A stretch of 64,000 nucleotides of DNA from Pseudarthrobacter albicanus. Lineage in GTDB: Bacteria; Actinomycetota; Actinomycetes; Actinomycetales; Micrococcaceae. Position 1 is the stretch's first letter; every line of letters starts with the position of its first letter. Under the pieces are notes generated by a model that was not told the DNA's origin, did no database searches, and was given only the letters and a program-made list of their open reading frames with translations. The DNA lies in contig NZ_JAGPOT010000001.1 in NCBI RefSeq assembly GCF_018224015.1, forward strand, positions 1-64,000, given 5' to 3'. This document shows, piece after piece, positions 34,972 through 47,377 of this stretch. The translations under genes and the position numbers were made by a program.

Positions 34972-35240
34972 CGAAACCGCACCGCGCTTTGACGGATCAG
35001 GCAGCCGAGCGGTTGACCCTGGCCGCCGAGCCGTGGCTTTCGTGCGATGACTGCTTCGAGCAGATTGATGCGTATGTCGAGCGGTTGCTGGCCGGCAGTT
35101 CCGCGCCCATGCCGGCGATGCGCGCCCACCTGATCGGGTGTGCCGCCTGCGGCGAGGAGGCCCGGTCCCTGCTGCTCCTCGTAGCGGAGGATGAGGGCCT
35201 TGATCCGGGCCCCGGGCTGCGCCGCCTCACGGCCGGGTAG
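34968..35240 (+). CDS. Zinc-binding anti-sigma factor (ZAS type)
   Basis: A 90-residue protein with a CDDC near residue 26 and HLIGCAAC near residue 48, the HxxxCxxC motif of zinc anti-sigma factors such as RsrA. No membrane segment is present, so it is cytoplasmic. It starts inside the sigma gene (ATGA overlap) and should hold the ECF sigma inactive until oxidation or another signal releases it. The general class is clear; the specific signal is unknown. Confidence 0.8.
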   Translation: MTKPHRALTDQAAERLTLAAEPWLSCDDCFEQIDAYVERLLAGSSAPMPAMRAHLIGCAACGEEARSLLLLVAEDEGLDPGPGLRRLTAG

Positions 35241-35361
35241 CAAGTAACGAGCCCCCGGTAGGCACGGGGCCCGGACTGCCGGCACCGCGGCGCCGCTGCC
35301 GGAGCCGGCGGACCTGGATCCACAGCTCGCCCACTTACCGGGAGCCGCATAACCGCCGGCG

Positions 35362-37212
35362 TCACTCGGCGCTGATGTCTCCGGTCTCCACGACGCTAAG
35401 CTGCGATTCGAACATCCGGAAATACCGGCCCCGCAACGCCACGAGCTCCCTGTGCGTGCCCTGTTCCACGACCCTGCCGTCCTCGAGCATGTAGACCACG
35501 TCGGCTTTCTCGATCGTGGCCAGCCGGTGGCTGATGGCGATGATCGTGCTGCTGCGGTCGGCGAAGAGCCGGGTGAAGATCCGGTGTTCGGCCAGGGCGT
35601 CGATGGCCGAGGTTGGCTCGTCCATGACCATGAAAGAGGCGTTCCGGTAGAAGTTCCGGGCCATGGCGAGCCGCTGCCACTGGCCGCCGGAGAGGCCGCT
35701 GCCCTTCCGGCCGCGCGGGTCCTCCATCCAGTTGCTGACGTGGTTGTCCAGTCCGTTCGGCAGCCTGGTGAGGAAGTCCAGGGCCTCCGCGTCACCGGCG
35801 GACCCGCGGATCCGGGCGTCATCCCGCGGCGCATCGACGTCGCCGAAGAAAATGTTCTCCGCGGCGGTGGCGAATTCATACTTGAGGAACTCCTGGCTGA
35901 GCACCGCCAGATGCCGGTGCCAGGATTTGACGTCGACGGCGGCGAGGTCGACGCCGTCGAGCAGCACCTGCCCGGAATCCGGCCTGTAGAGCCCGGCCAG
36001 GATCCGGATCAGCGTGGACTTGCCAGCGCCGTTCTCCCCCACGATGGCGATGTGCTGGCCTTCCCGGATGGTCAGGGAAATGCCTTTGATGACCTCGAGT
36101 TCGCTGCCGGTGTAGGTGAACCGGATGTCCCGCAGTTCGACGGTCGTCGGGGCCTGCAGCAGCGGCGGGGCATGCTCCGCAGGGACAGGGAGGGCCATGA
36201 ACAGTTCGTAGTCCTTGAGGTTCGCCAGGTCCTCGTCGATCGAGCTGAGCGAGGAGACCAGGCTGTTCGCGGTGGACAGGGCGCGGCTGACGATCTGCTG
36301 GACGTAGAGGAACTGCCCGACGGGCTGGGCCCGGGCGATGATCTGGCCCACCACCCAGATCAGGGACACCACCTCCGCGCCGTACTGCAGGGCATCGGCG
36401 GCCAGTTGCTTGGGGATGTAGCGCTTCTGGAAGTCCAGCCGGCGTTTCTCGTCGGCGTCCCGCAGCCGGGAGCGCAGCCCCATCAGGTGGCCGACGATCC
36501 CGTACAGGCGCATCTCGGCAATGTGCTGCGGTCGCAGCAGGTTGGTTTCGATCATGCGGCGCTGCCGGCGCGAATCGACCTGGGTGTTCCAGTGCGCGAT
36601 TTGCTCGCGGGACAGCCTGAACTGCAGGTAGACGCTGGGGACGATCGCGACCAGGACGATCACCGCGATCCACCAGCTGACCAGCAGCAGCGCACCGATG
36701 GCCAGGATCACCGAGACCAGCTGGGTGAAGATCGCGGCGATGCGGTCCAGCACCCGGGCGTAGGAATCGGAGAAGCGCTTGGCCCGGTCGTAGAGGTCGA
36801 CGGTCTCTTTATCGTCGTACCGCCAGAACTCGAGGGCCAGGAAACGCTCGTACATCAGGTCGCCCACGATCGCGCCGACCCGGAAGCTCATGAGCTGCTG
36901 GATGTAGCGGTCCACGCTGCTGAAGGCGCCCCAGAACAGCCCCAGCGCGGCGGTGATGACGACGTACAGGATCGCCTGCCGGCCCGCCGCGGCGTCGCCC
37001 GCATACGCCGCCGCCAACGAGGTCGTGGTGAGCGCGGCGAAGTAGGTGGTGACGAGCGGCAGCACGGCCGAGATCAGCGACCCGGCGACCTTCATGACGA
37101 CGGCGGAGGGCGAGGCCCGGAAACTGACCCGGAGCACCTGCGCCACGGCCCGCGCGTACGGCCTCAGCGCAAGCTTGCGCCGGGGCTCGCGCGCGGGCAG
37201 GGGTTCGGACAT
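35362..37212 (-). CDS. ABC exporter, fused membrane and ATPase domains
   Basis: A 616-residue half-transporter: six membrane helices in residues about 40-340, then an ATPase with Walker A GENGAGKST, signature LSGGQ, Walker B FMVMDEPTSAID and H-loop AISHR. It works as a dimer exporting a lipid, peptide or drug from the cytoplasm; the cargo cannot be told. It lies alone between the anti-sigma gene (convergent) and guaB (same strand, 38 bases away). Start ATG at 37212. Confidence 0.92.
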   Translation of the reverse strand: MSEPLPAREPRRKLALRPYARAVAQVLRVSFRASPSAVVMKVAGSLISAVLPLVTTYFAALTTTSLAAAYAGDAAAGRQAILYVVITAALGLFWGAFSSVDRYIQQLMSFRVGAIVGDLMYERFLALEFWRYDDKETVDLYDRAKRFSDSYARVLDRIAAIFTQLVSVILAIGALLLVSWWIAVIVLVAIVPSVYLQFRLSREQIAHWNTQVDSRRQRRMIETNLLRPQHIAEMRLYGIVGHLMGLRSRLRDADEKRRLDFQKRYIPKQLAADALQYGAEVVSLIWVVGQIIARAQPVGQFLYVQQIVSRALSTANSLVSSLSSIDEDLANLKDYELFMALPVPAEHAPPLLQAPTTVELRDIRFTYTGSELEVIKGISLTIREGQHIAIVGENGAGKSTLIRILAGLYRPDSGQVLLDGVDLAAVDVKSWHRHLAVLSQEFLKYEFATAAENIFFGDVDAPRDDARIRGSAGDAEALDFLTRLPNGLDNHVSNWMEDPRGRKGSGLSGGQWQRLAMARNFYRNASFMVMDEPTSAIDALAEHRIFTRLFADRSSTIIAISHRLATIEKADVVYMLEDGRVVEQGTHRELVALRGRYFRMFESQLSVVETGDISAE

Positions 37213-37250
37213 GGTTTCAGCCTAGTCCCGGCGGGTGGCGGCGGTGCCGG

Positions 37251-38783
<1,533 letters not shown>

Positions 38784-38970
38784 TTACGGGGTTTCACGGG
38801 TAGGGATTGCAGCAGATGACCAGCCCGTCATTACGGGCATGGCCTGTGCAGAAGTGTTGAGTAAATAGTAGAACCTCGGCGGCGATCCCCATATTCCGGG
38901 GCGGCAATGTGAGGTACGGCATGCGCCCTGGCGGGTGCCGCCGCGGGTGCGGGCGGCGGTGCGGCCCGGC

Positions 38971-41112
38971 TCAGTTCCAGCCCGTGGCCGCGAGCAGCCG
39001 CTGCTCGAACATCGGAATCATGGTCTGGACATACGTCTTGGTCAGGTGGTTGTCGTCCTTGTAGACGCACACGTTGCCCACCACGGCTGGGCATGTTCCC
39101 CCCGCGCAGATGAAATCGCTCAGGTCCATCAGGTGCAGCCCCGCCACCTTGCCCCCGTACCCGTCCAGGGGCGAGGAAGCCGCCAGGGACTCCTGCAGCG
39201 GCACGTTGCAGGCCGCGGCATCCGGGCCGCGCTTCTGGACGCATTCGGGCATGTTCATGGCGAAGCGCGGGTTGTCGCGGATCCCGACCACCTCCATGCC
39301 GGCGTCGGTGAAGGGCCGGACGCCCTCCAGGTACCCGGGCACCTCGGTTTCAAACGGCGCCTCGATGTGGGTGAGCGACGCTACCGTGAAGACGGCATCC
39401 GGGCGGTGGTCCAGGACGTACGCGGCACTTGCCTCATTGAAGGCGTTGCACCCGGCGTCCCGGTCCGGGCTCTCGCCGCCGAACCGGCAGTTGCCCTTCA
39501 GTAAGGTCACGACTTCCCAGCCGTGGCTCTTCGCGATCGGGCCGAGGGCTGCCATGTACTGCTGGGCATGCGAGTCCCCGAGCACCACGATCCGCTTGGT
39601 GACGGTGTCCGGCGGGCTGTTCTGCAGGCAGCCGGACAGCTCGGGATCGGCGGGGACGTTGGCCCCGGTGCACAGCCCGTCGATATCGGCCCACTCGTTC
39701 TTCATGGCGGCCGGGGCCGGAATGAGCTTCGCGTCCGGCGTCGGCCTGCCCGCATTCTCCGGCGCGAGGGCGGCGGCGCCGGGGGTCAGTTCCCGGGGCT
39801 GCGACGCGGCCGCGGCCTCCTCGGCCAGCAGTTGGGTCTGCCAGACGGACACGGGCCCCGCGAGCAGGGCGCCGCAGGCGGTGATGACGACGGCGGTGCG
39901 CCAGGTGCGGCGTTCCGGCCAGTGCCACTCGCGCAGCGGCTTTTCGACGAAGCGCGTGGTCAGCACGGCCAGCACAAGCGAGGCGGCGACAATCATCAGG
40001 CCCTGCACCAGGTTCGGGGAGGTGATCCCCTTCCCGGTGAGGGCCAGGACCAGCAATGGCCAGTGCCAGAGGTAGAGGGCGTAGGAGTTGTCGCCCAGGG
40101 AAACGAGGGGCTTCCAGCTGAGCAGGCGGTCCACGCCCAGGCGGCTGCCGCTTTGCCCGGCGACGATGATCGCTGCCGCTGCCAGCGTCGGCCACAGCGC
40201 CACGAAGCCGGGGAAGGAACGGTCCACGCTCAGCAGCAGTCCGCAGGAGAGCATGGCGGCCAGCCCGGCCCAGCCCAGCGCCACCCTCAGGATCTTGCCC
40301 GGCTTGAGGTAGGGCAGGGCCAGCGCCAGCAGCGAGCCGAGGGCGAACTCCCAGAGCCGGGCGCGTGCGTCGAAGTAGGCGTATGCCTGGTTGGTGGCCG
40401 TCTGGTCAATGGAGTACACGAGGGACGCCACGAAGATTGTGCCGAAGCCGGCCGCCAGCAGCAGCCGGTAGTTCAGCAGCCGGTTCAGCAGCCGGTCCAG
40501 CAGCCCGCCGGTTCCCGCATCCGGCACACTCCGGCACCGGAGAACGCGCCGGAGCAGCGCCGTGCCGGCAAACACGAGCGGCCAGAGCAGGAAGGCCTGC
40601 CCCTGGATGGACAGCGACCAGAAGTGCTGCAGTGGGCTGGCACCGGAGTGGTCCTGGGCGTAGTAGTCGACGGCGCTGTCCCCGAGGAGCCAGTTCTGCC
40701 GGTAGAGCAGGGAGGCCCAGGCCTGGTCCAGGACCTCCGGCCAGCGGCTTTGCGGAAGGATGGCCCAGGTCCCGGCGAGGACGCCGAGGACCACCACGAC
40801 GACGGCGGGCAGCAGCCGCTTGAGCAGGTGCAGCCAGTGGCGCACGAGACGGAGGGGTTTGCCGCTTTCCACCTTCCGGACGAAGCTGAGCGTCATCAGG
40901 AAAGCCGAAATGAGCAGGAAGATGTCCACGCCCCCGGAGACCCGTCCGAGCCACACATGGTAGGTGACCACCATGAGGACGGCGAAGGCGCGGAGGCCCT
41001 GGACCTCGGGGCGGTAGCCGGATGTCCGGTGCGCGGGAGAGCCCGCGTCCGCGGACTGCCCGTGGCTCGCTCGTTCGACACAAAATCCCCTCGGGCCGGT
41101 TTCCAAAAACAT
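38971..41112 (-). CDS. OafA/YrhL-type membrane acyltransferase with SGNH domain
   Basis: About 713 residues. The N-terminal 390 hold ten to eleven membrane segments of the acyltransferase-3 family, beginning RPEVQGLRAFAVLMVVTYH (His near residue 40) and including ALYLWHWPLLVL. The extracytoplasmic C-terminal 300 residues have an SGNH hydrolase block I (VLGDSHAQQYM near residue 515) and a late DDNHLT with the Asp-x-x-His pair. Such enzymes O-acylate surface polysaccharides or peptidoglycan. Start is taken at the ATG at 41112; the ribosome binding site is weak. No polysaccharide genes are adjacent. Confidence 0.88.
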   Translation of the reverse strand: MFLETGPRGFCVERASHGQSADAGSPAHRTSGYRPEVQGLRAFAVLMVVTYHVWLGRVSGGVDIFLLISAFLMTLSFVRKVESGKPLRLVRHWLHLLKRLLPAVVVVVLGVLAGTWAILPQSRWPEVLDQAWASLLYRQNWLLGDSAVDYYAQDHSGASPLQHFWSLSIQGQAFLLWPLVFAGTALLRRVLRCRSVPDAGTGGLLDRLLNRLLNYRLLLAAGFGTIFVASLVYSIDQTATNQAYAYFDARARLWEFALGSLLALALPYLKPGKILRVALGWAGLAAMLSCGLLLSVDRSFPGFVALWPTLAAAAIIVAGQSGSRLGVDRLLSWKPLVSLGDNSYALYLWHWPLLVLALTGKGITSPNLVQGLMIVAASLVLAVLTTRFVEKPLREWHWPERRTWRTAVVITACGALLAGPVSVWQTQLLAEEAAAASQPRELTPGAAALAPENAGRPTPDAKLIPAPAAMKNEWADIDGLCTGANVPADPELSGCLQNSPPDTVTKRIVVLGDSHAQQYMAALGPIAKSHGWEVVTLLKGNCRFGGESPDRDAGCNAFNEASAAYVLDHRPDAVFTVASLTHIEAPFETEVPGYLEGVRPFTDAGMEVVGIRDNPRFAMNMPECVQKRGPDAAACNVPLQESLAASSPLDGYGGKVAGLHLMDLSDFICAGGTCPAVVGNVCVYKDDNHLTKTYVQTMIPMFEQRLLAATGWN
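40471..40506. repeat. Triple 12-base in-frame repeat in the acyltransferase gene
   Basis: GTTCAGCAGCCG occurs in three tandem copies (the last with changes), encoding repeated Arg-Leu-Leu-Asn/Asp on the minus strand. Confidence 0.75.
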
Positions 41113-41186
41113 CAATGTTACCGAGCCGTAATTTTCCTGGCCAATCGTCGCGGCCGCCGGCCCGGACCCCCCCAGGCCTCTTCGCA

Positions 41187-41294
41187 CCGGGAGGACATGC
41201 CCAGCCTTGGCGCCCGGGACCGGGCATAACCGGAATATGTCCATCCGCCGGCCCCGGCGCGGGGCATCTCCAGCGGTGCCGGGGGCATGTCCGG
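41187..41294. repeat. Dispersed intergenic palindromic repeat, copy A
   Basis: The first 85 bases (41187-41271) match 50454-50538 with five differences. The unit has GGACATGCCC near the start, GGGCATAACCGG in the middle and ATGTCC blocks facing the other way, giving imperfect inverted symmetry. A further GGGCATGTCC follows at 41284-41293. It lies in the divergent gap between the acyltransferase and DUF389 genes. Confidence 0.85.
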
Positions 41295-41355
41295 AACCCG
41301 CGGCGAACCCACGACGAAGACCGCTAGTCTTTTACGAGTCGGAGGAGGCCGCCTT

Positions 41356-42306
41356 GTGATCGTGCAGCTGCGGATTTGCGTCCCGGACGAGTTGTCCGGG
41401 ACGGTGGTCGAGAAATGCTCCGGGCAGCTTGGCGTCGCGGAAGTGGCCCTCCACCCGGGCGCCTCGGTGATGCCTCCGGGGGACGTCGTCCTGGTTCTCC
41501 TCGCACGGGAGTCCGTAGAGCGGCTGGTGGAGGAACTCCAGGTCCTTGGTGTTCCGGAACGGGGGTCAATCTCCGTCACTACGCCCGAGCTGGTGGTCTC
41601 GGCCCGCGCAGACCAGGCAGAGGCGGCAGCTCCCGGCGAAGGCGCCGACGCCGTGATCTGGGAGGAGGTGTCCCGCCAGACCGGCGAAGATTCCCGGCTG
41701 ACGTGGAGCTTCCTGGCGTTCCTGGTGCTGGCCACCCAGCTGGCGGCCATCGGCATCGTCACGGACTCGCCCATCGCCATCGTCGGCGCCATGGCGGTGG
41801 GCCCCGAGTTCGGTCCGCTGGCGGCGCTGGCCGTGGCGCTGGTGCGGCGCCAGGGCCAGCTCGGGCGCGGCGCCGCCCTGGCCCTCGGCGTCGGCTTCCC
41901 CGTCGCCATGCTCGCGGCAGCCCTTGCCGCCTGGCTGTCGGTGCCGCTGGGTCTGTTTCCGGCCGACGTCCTGGAGCGGGGCTCCGCCGTCGAGTTCATC
42001 TACCACCCCGGCCCGTATTCCCTGATTGTCGCCGTGCTGGCCGGGACCGCCGGGATGCTCTCCGTGATCAGCCGGCGCTCGGCGGCGCTGGTCGGCGTGT
42101 TCATCTCGGTGACCACAGTTCCCGCCGCCGGCTATGTGGCCGTGGCGCTGGTCCTGGGCGAATACGGGAAGGCGGCCGGCTCCGCCCTCCAGCTGCTCCT
42201 GAACCTGGTGGGAATCGTGGCCGCGGCCGCTGCGGTGCTGGTGTTCTACCGGCTCATCCAGCGCCGGGACCCTGCCGGCACAAAAACAGGGGGCCGGACC
42301 AGCTGA
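41356..42306 (+). CDS. DUF389 membrane protein
   Basis: A 316-residue protein with an N-terminal soluble domain of about 110 residues and six membrane helices. The conserved helix start SPIAIVGAMAVGPEFGPLA marks the DUF389 (TIGR00341-like) family, found in many bacteria and archaea and without an established function. The start is GTG at 41356 with GGAGGAGG upstream; a longer frame from 41287 would run through the repeat region. Its stop lies inside the terminator hairpin. Confidence 0.88.
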   Translation: MIVQLRICVPDELSGTVVEKCSGQLGVAEVALHPGASVMPPGDVVLVLLARESVERLVEELQVLGVPERGSISVTTPELVVSARADQAEAAAPGEGADAVIWEEVSRQTGEDSRLTWSFLAFLVLATQLAAIGIVTDSPIAIVGAMAVGPEFGPLAALAVALVRRQGQLGRGAALALGVGFPVAMLAAALAAWLSVPLGLFPADVLERGSAVEFIYHPGPYSLIVAVLAGTAGMLSVISRRSAALVGVFISVTTVPAAGYVAVALVLGEYGKAAGSALQLLLNLVGIVAAAAAVLVFYRLIQRRDPAGTKTGGRTS

Positions 42307-42325
42307 TGCTGGCCCGGCCCCCTGT
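42286..42325. terminator. Bidirectional terminator between DUF389 and groEL
   Basis: A long hairpin, ACAGGGGGCCGG-a-CCAGC (42286-42303) with GCTGG-c-CCGGCCCCCTGT (42308-42325), 17 of 18 pairs, TGAT loop. The DUF389 stop codon is within it. It is preceded by an A-run and serves the convergent groEL side as well. Confidence 0.8.
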
Positions 42326-42392
42326 CCTGAAGCGGAGTCCGGAACCGGCGCCGGAAGACGCCGCCGGCCCGCCTTAGCGCCGGTGGTCCACC

Positions 42393-44015
<1,623 letters not shown>

Positions 44016-44087
44016 TCAAGACAGAACCCCGCGCAACAGACCTATCAGACGTGAATCAGACGGATCGGCGGCGCGGGGTCCAGAGAG

Positions 44088-44384
44088 TTACTTTACGACG
44101 ATCGCCAGAACGTCGCGGGCGGACAGCACGAGGTACTCGGTGCCGTTGTGCTTGACTTCGGTTCCGCCGTACTTGGAGTAGATGACGACGTCGCCTTCAG
44201 CGACGTCGAGCGGAACGCGGTTGCCGTTGTCGTCAAAGCGGCCGGGGCCTACTGCAACAACTTCGCCTTCCTGGGGCTTTTCCTGCGCGGAGTCCGGGAT
44301 GACCAGGCCGGAAGCCGTGGTCTGCTCTGCTTCGAGCGGGCGGACAACAATACGATCCTCAAGAGGCTTAATAGAGACCGACAC
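44088..44384 (-). CDS. groES: Co-chaperonin GroES
   Basis: A 98-residue Hsp10, starting (M)[18 protein letters not shown] and containing the mobile-loop region [19 protein letters not shown] and the closing AIVVK. It caps the GroEL ring. The GTG start at 44384 has AGGAGAGG seven bases upstream. A leader of about 110 bases separates it from two CIRCE operators. It is the first gene of the groES-groEL operon. Confidence 0.96.
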   Translation of the reverse strand: MSVSIKPLEDRIVVRPLEAEQTTASGLVIPDSAQEKPQEGEVVAVGPGRFDDNGNRVPLDVAEGDVVIYSKYGGTEVKHNGTEYLVLSARDVLAIVVK

Positions 44385-44497
44385 TCGGACCTCTCCTTCT
44401 ACGTCAGCAAATTCGTGGGCAGTAAAACTGTGGTCCCGTGGCTGGCAAACCGTCGTCGCGGTGCCGGCAGCAAGCCTGGCGGGCAGTTCTTCATGTG

Positions 44498-44571
44498 TTA
44501 GCACCCTCCTACGGAGAGTGCTAATCACGACTCTATGTAAGGAGTTAGCACTCGGTCAAGGCGAGTGCCAG
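44498..44571 (-). promoter_or_regulatory. Double CIRCE operator of groES-groEL
   Basis: Two CIRCE elements 47 bases apart: TTAGCACCC-N9-GAGTGCTAA (44498-44524, one mismatch) and TTAGCACTC-N9-GAGTGCCAG (44545-44571, two mismatches). HrcA repressor binds such sites and releases them on heat shock. They lie upstream of groES and flank its probable promoter. Confidence 0.9.
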
Positions 44572-44626
44572 AAATCCGCTCCGGATGAACGCCCGTGTCG
44601 TGCCGGACGGGGGCTGCCCGCGCGTG

Positions 44627-45103
44627 CTACTGCCCGGCGAGGTCCTCGAAATCCACGTCCTCGCCGTTGGCTTCGTCGTCCCGGGCCGGCTCATTCCGGT
44701 GGCGGTACAGCATGAGCCCCCCGGCGGCCGCGAGGACGACGCCGATGGCCAGGCCCATGATGCCGCCGAGGCGGGCGGCGGCGTAGGTGTCGCGGATCGA
44801 CCGGGCTTCCTCTGTAGCGTCCCGGACGTCCTTGCCGCCGACCGAATAGATGGTGGCGTTGAAGGAATCCAGGAAGAAGATGATGACCAGCAGTGCAACG
44901 CAGACGATTGCGATGACACTTCCGGCGATCAGCGCCGGGCGGGCAAACCTGGCAAACCCCCGGCGGCCGCGGTGGTCCTCTTCGGCGTCCTGCCGCGCTG
45001 CGCTTTGGTCGAACCCGTTCAGCCCGCCGAGCCCGCCGTCGCTGCGCTGGTCGTTGCTGCCGTTCCCTGCCGTGCCACTGTCTTCCGCGCCGCTGTCTTC
45101 CAT
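44627..45103 (-). CDS. Membrane protein of unknown function
   Basis: A 158-residue protein: an acidic Ser/Gly/Asp-rich N-terminus with a 15-base repeat (EDSGA, EDSGT), two membrane helices (ALIAGSVIAIVCVALLVIIFF near residue 57 and LGGIMGLAIGVVLAAAGGLML near residue 112), an extracytoplasmic loop with VRDATEEARSIRD, and an acidic tail. No known domain is recognised. Start ATG at 45103, divergent from the methyltransferase gene 55 bases away. Confidence 0.75.
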   Translation of the reverse strand: MEDSGAEDSGTAGNGSNDQRSDGGLGGLNGFDQSAARQDAEEDHRGRRGFARFARPALIAGSVIAIVCVALLVIIFFLDSFNATIYSVGGKDVRDATEEARSIRDTYAAARLGGIMGLAIGVVLAAAGGLMLYRHRNEPARDDEANGEDVDFEDLAGQ

Positions 45104-45158
45104 GCCGTCAAGACTATCGGGCGTCCGGAGGGAGGGCGCCTCCACTACGCTTGTCCCC

Positions 45159-46418
45159 ATGGCTGACGCACCGCAGGACCAGATCGCCCCGCTCCTCAAT
45201 CCCGAGGGGTGGGAGCTGCTGGCGTCGCTGGGACCGTACCGCGAGGACGAGGCCTTCCGGCTCAATGCCTCGCTCCGGAAGGCCGGCCACTCCCCCGAGC
45301 TGGTCTCCGCCGTGCTGACCCAGTCGCGGCTCCGGACCCGGGCCGAGGCCAAGTTCGGCGAGTTCGCCCGCCAGATGATCTTCACCCGGGCCGGCCTGGA
45401 GCAGGCCACCCGGCTCACCGTGGCAGCCAGGCACGCGCAGCGGTTCGCCGGGGCGGGCATCGCCCATGTGGCGGACCTCGGCTGCGGGCTCGGCGCCGAC
45501 GCGATGGCACTGGCTTCCCTGGACATCACTGTCACGGCGGTGGAACTGGACGAAACCACGGCCGCCTGCGCCACCATGAACCTGATCCCGTTCCGGAACG
45601 CCACCGTGGTCCACTCGGATGCCACCTCCGTTTCGCTGGAGGGGATCGACGGCGTCTGGCTGGACCCGGCCCGCCGCACCACGTCCACCTCGGGCACCAA
45701 GCGGCTCTGGGATCCGGAGGACTTCTCCCCGCCGCTGTCCTTCGTGGAATCCTTGGCCGCCTCCGGCCTGGCCGTGGGTGTGAAGATGGGCCCGGGCATG
45801 CCGCATGACTCGGTGCCGGCGGACTGCGAGGCCCAGTGGGTCTCGGTGGGCGGGGACGTCACCGAGGTGGCGCTGTGGTTCAACGCGGTGCGGCGCCCCG
45901 GCATCCGGCGGGCAGCCCTGGTGCTGGGCCCGCAGGGCGCGGCGGAACTCACCAGCGGCGAGGACTTCGACGGCGGGCCGGTCGCCCCGGTCGGACCCGT
46001 GGCGGGGTACCTGTACGAGCCCGACGGCGCCGTCATCCGCGCCGGGCTCGTGGCCGACGTCGCCCTGGCGCTGGGCGGGCACCTGCTCGATGAGCACATC
46101 GCCTACATCTGCGCCCCGGAACTGCAGGACACCCCGTTTGCCCGGGCCTACAAGGTCCTGGAGGTGATGCCGCTCAACGTCAAGGCCCTCAAAGCCTGGG
46201 TCAGGGACCACGGCATCGGCGTCCTGGACATCAAGAAACGCGGCACCTCGGTCACGCCGGAAGAGCTGCGCAAGCAACTCCTCCCCGCAGGGAAGACGGG
46301 AGGGAAGACCGGAGGGAAGACCGTCGGAAAAAACAAGAAGACGGCCACCCTGGTGCTCACCCGGATCGGCGAGGACAAGGTGGCCATCGCGGTGGAGCCC
46401 GTCCAGCTCCCGGCCTGA
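45159..46418 (+). CDS. SAM-dependent methyltransferase with THUMP-like C-terminal domain
   Basis: A 419-residue class I methyltransferase. The SAM motif is VADLGCGLGADAMALASLD near residue 106, followed by VTAVELDETTAA, and WLDPARR in the motif IV position. The C-terminal part resembles the THUMP-like domain seen with these proteins and contains a triple repeat GKTGGKTGGKT. Target is unknown, probably RNA or a related macromolecule. ATG at 45159 starts the conserved protein. Confidence 0.85.
   Translation: MADAPQDQIAPLLNPEGWELLASLGPYREDEAFRLNASLRKAGHSPELVSAVLTQSRLRTRAEAKFGEFARQMIFTRAGLEQATRLTVAARHAQRFAGAGIAHVADLGCGLGADAMALASLDITVTAVELDETTAACATMNLIPFRNATVVHSDATSVSLEGIDGVWLDPARRTTSTSGTKRLWDPEDFSPPLSFVESLAASGLAVGVKMGPGMPHDSVPADCEAQWVSVGGDVTEVALWFNAVRRPGIRRAALVLGPQGAAELTSGEDFDGGPVAPVGPVAGYLYEPDGAVIRAGLVADVALALGGHLLDEHIAYICAPELQDTPFARAYKVLEVMPLNVKALKAWVRDHGIGVLDIKKRGTSVTPEELRKQLLPAGKTGGKTGGKTVGKNKKTATLVLTRIGEDKVAIAVEPVQLPA
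46291..46326. repeat. Triple 12-base in-frame repeat
   Basis: GGGAAGACCGGA and close variants occur three times in tandem, encoding GKTG repeats in the methyltransferase. Confidence 0.85.
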
Positions 46419-46467
46419 CTCCGGGCTGCCGGGTTGCTGCCGGCCTGATGCCGCAGCTGCCGCCGCG

Positions 46468-47316
46468 CTACTGGGCGCGCATGAACTCCTCGGCGGCCTG
46501 CACCTGCGCATCGCTGGGCCGGATGCCGGTGTACAGCACGAACTGCTCCAGCGCCTGGATGGTGGCGACCTCGGCGCCGGTGATCACGGTCTTGCCCGCC
46601 GCGCGCGCAGCCTTGACCAGCGGCGTCTCCGCCGGCAGCGCGACGACGTCAAACACCACCGTGGCGGCGTCCACCGCCGCCTGCGGGAAGGACAGCGCAT
46701 CGGCGTCGGGTCCGCCGGCCATGCTCCCTGCCATACTCCCTGCCATACCGATAGGGGTGACGTTGATGAGCATGTCGGCGGCGCCCTCCGCGGCGGAAGG
46801 GTCCGCACGCCAGGCAAAGCCGTAGAGCCCGGCGAGCGCGCGCCCCGCTGCCTCGTTGCGGGCGATCACGGTCACGTCCGTGAAGCCGGCGTCGCGCAGT
46901 GCCGCCACCGTGGCTTTGGCCATCCCGCCGGAGCCGGACACCCACACCGACGAGGAGGTGGGCACGGCGTTGCGCTGCAGCAGCTGCTCGATGGCCGTGT
47001 AGTCGGTGTTGTAGGCCGTGAGCCGGCCGCCGTCGTTGACGATGGTGTTGACCGACTCGATGGCCTTCGCGGACGGGTCCATGACGTCGACCAGGGCGAT
47101 GACGTCCTCCTTGTACGGCATCGACACGGCGCAGCCGCGGATCCCGAGGCCGCGGACGCCGGCGATCGCCAGCGCGAGATCCGTGGGTGCGAAGGCCTTG
47201 TAGATCCAGTTCAGGCCGAGCTGCTCATAGAGGTGGTTGTGGAAACGCGTCCCGTTGTTGCTCGGCCGGGCCGAGAGCGAGATGCACAGGGTCATGTCTT
47301 TGTTCAGTATGGGCAC
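46468..47316 (-). CDS. Shikimate 5-dehydrogenase-like oxidoreductase
   Basis: A 282-residue protein with the substrate domain motif GCAVSMPYKEDVIAL (the Lys is the catalytic Lys of shikimate dehydrogenases, where the usual form is TxPxK), NTDYTAIEQLL, and the nucleotide-binding VWVSGSGGMAKATVAAL. It reduces 3-dehydroshikimate or a related compound. The Ser-Met in place of Thr-Ile/Val suggests a divergent paralogue and not necessarily AroE itself. A GMAGSMAG repeat from a 12-base expansion lies in the C-terminal half. GTG start at 47316. Confidence 0.85.
   Translation of the reverse strand: MPILNKDMTLCISLSARPSNNGTRFHNHLYEQLGLNWIYKAFAPTDLALAIAGVRGLGIRGCAVSMPYKEDVIALVDVMDPSAKAIESVNTIVNDGGRLTAYNTDYTAIEQLLQRNAVPTSSSVWVSGSGGMAKATVAALRDAGFTDVTVIARNEAAGRALAGLYGFAWRADPSAAEGAADMLINVTPIGMAGSMAGSMAGGPDADALSFPQAAVDAATVVFDVVALPAETPLVKAARAAGKTVITGAEVATIQALEQFVLYTGIRPSDAQVQAAEEFMRAQ
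46718..46741. repeat. Double 12-base in-frame repeat
   Basis: GCCATGCTCCCT and GCCATACTCCCT in tandem, with a third partial copy, encoding GSMA repeats in the shikimate dehydrogenase-like gene. Confidence 0.8.
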
Positions 47317-47377
47317 AGCTCCATTAAACGCCAGCCCGGCTGAACGCCGGCTAAGCCACGGCTAATTGCCGGCGCCC

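Noticed and set aside
46291..46326. Possible CRISPR-like repeat
   Set aside because: Units are 12 bases, adjacent without spacers and in frame within a methyltransferase gene. No CRISPR array or cas gene is in the window.
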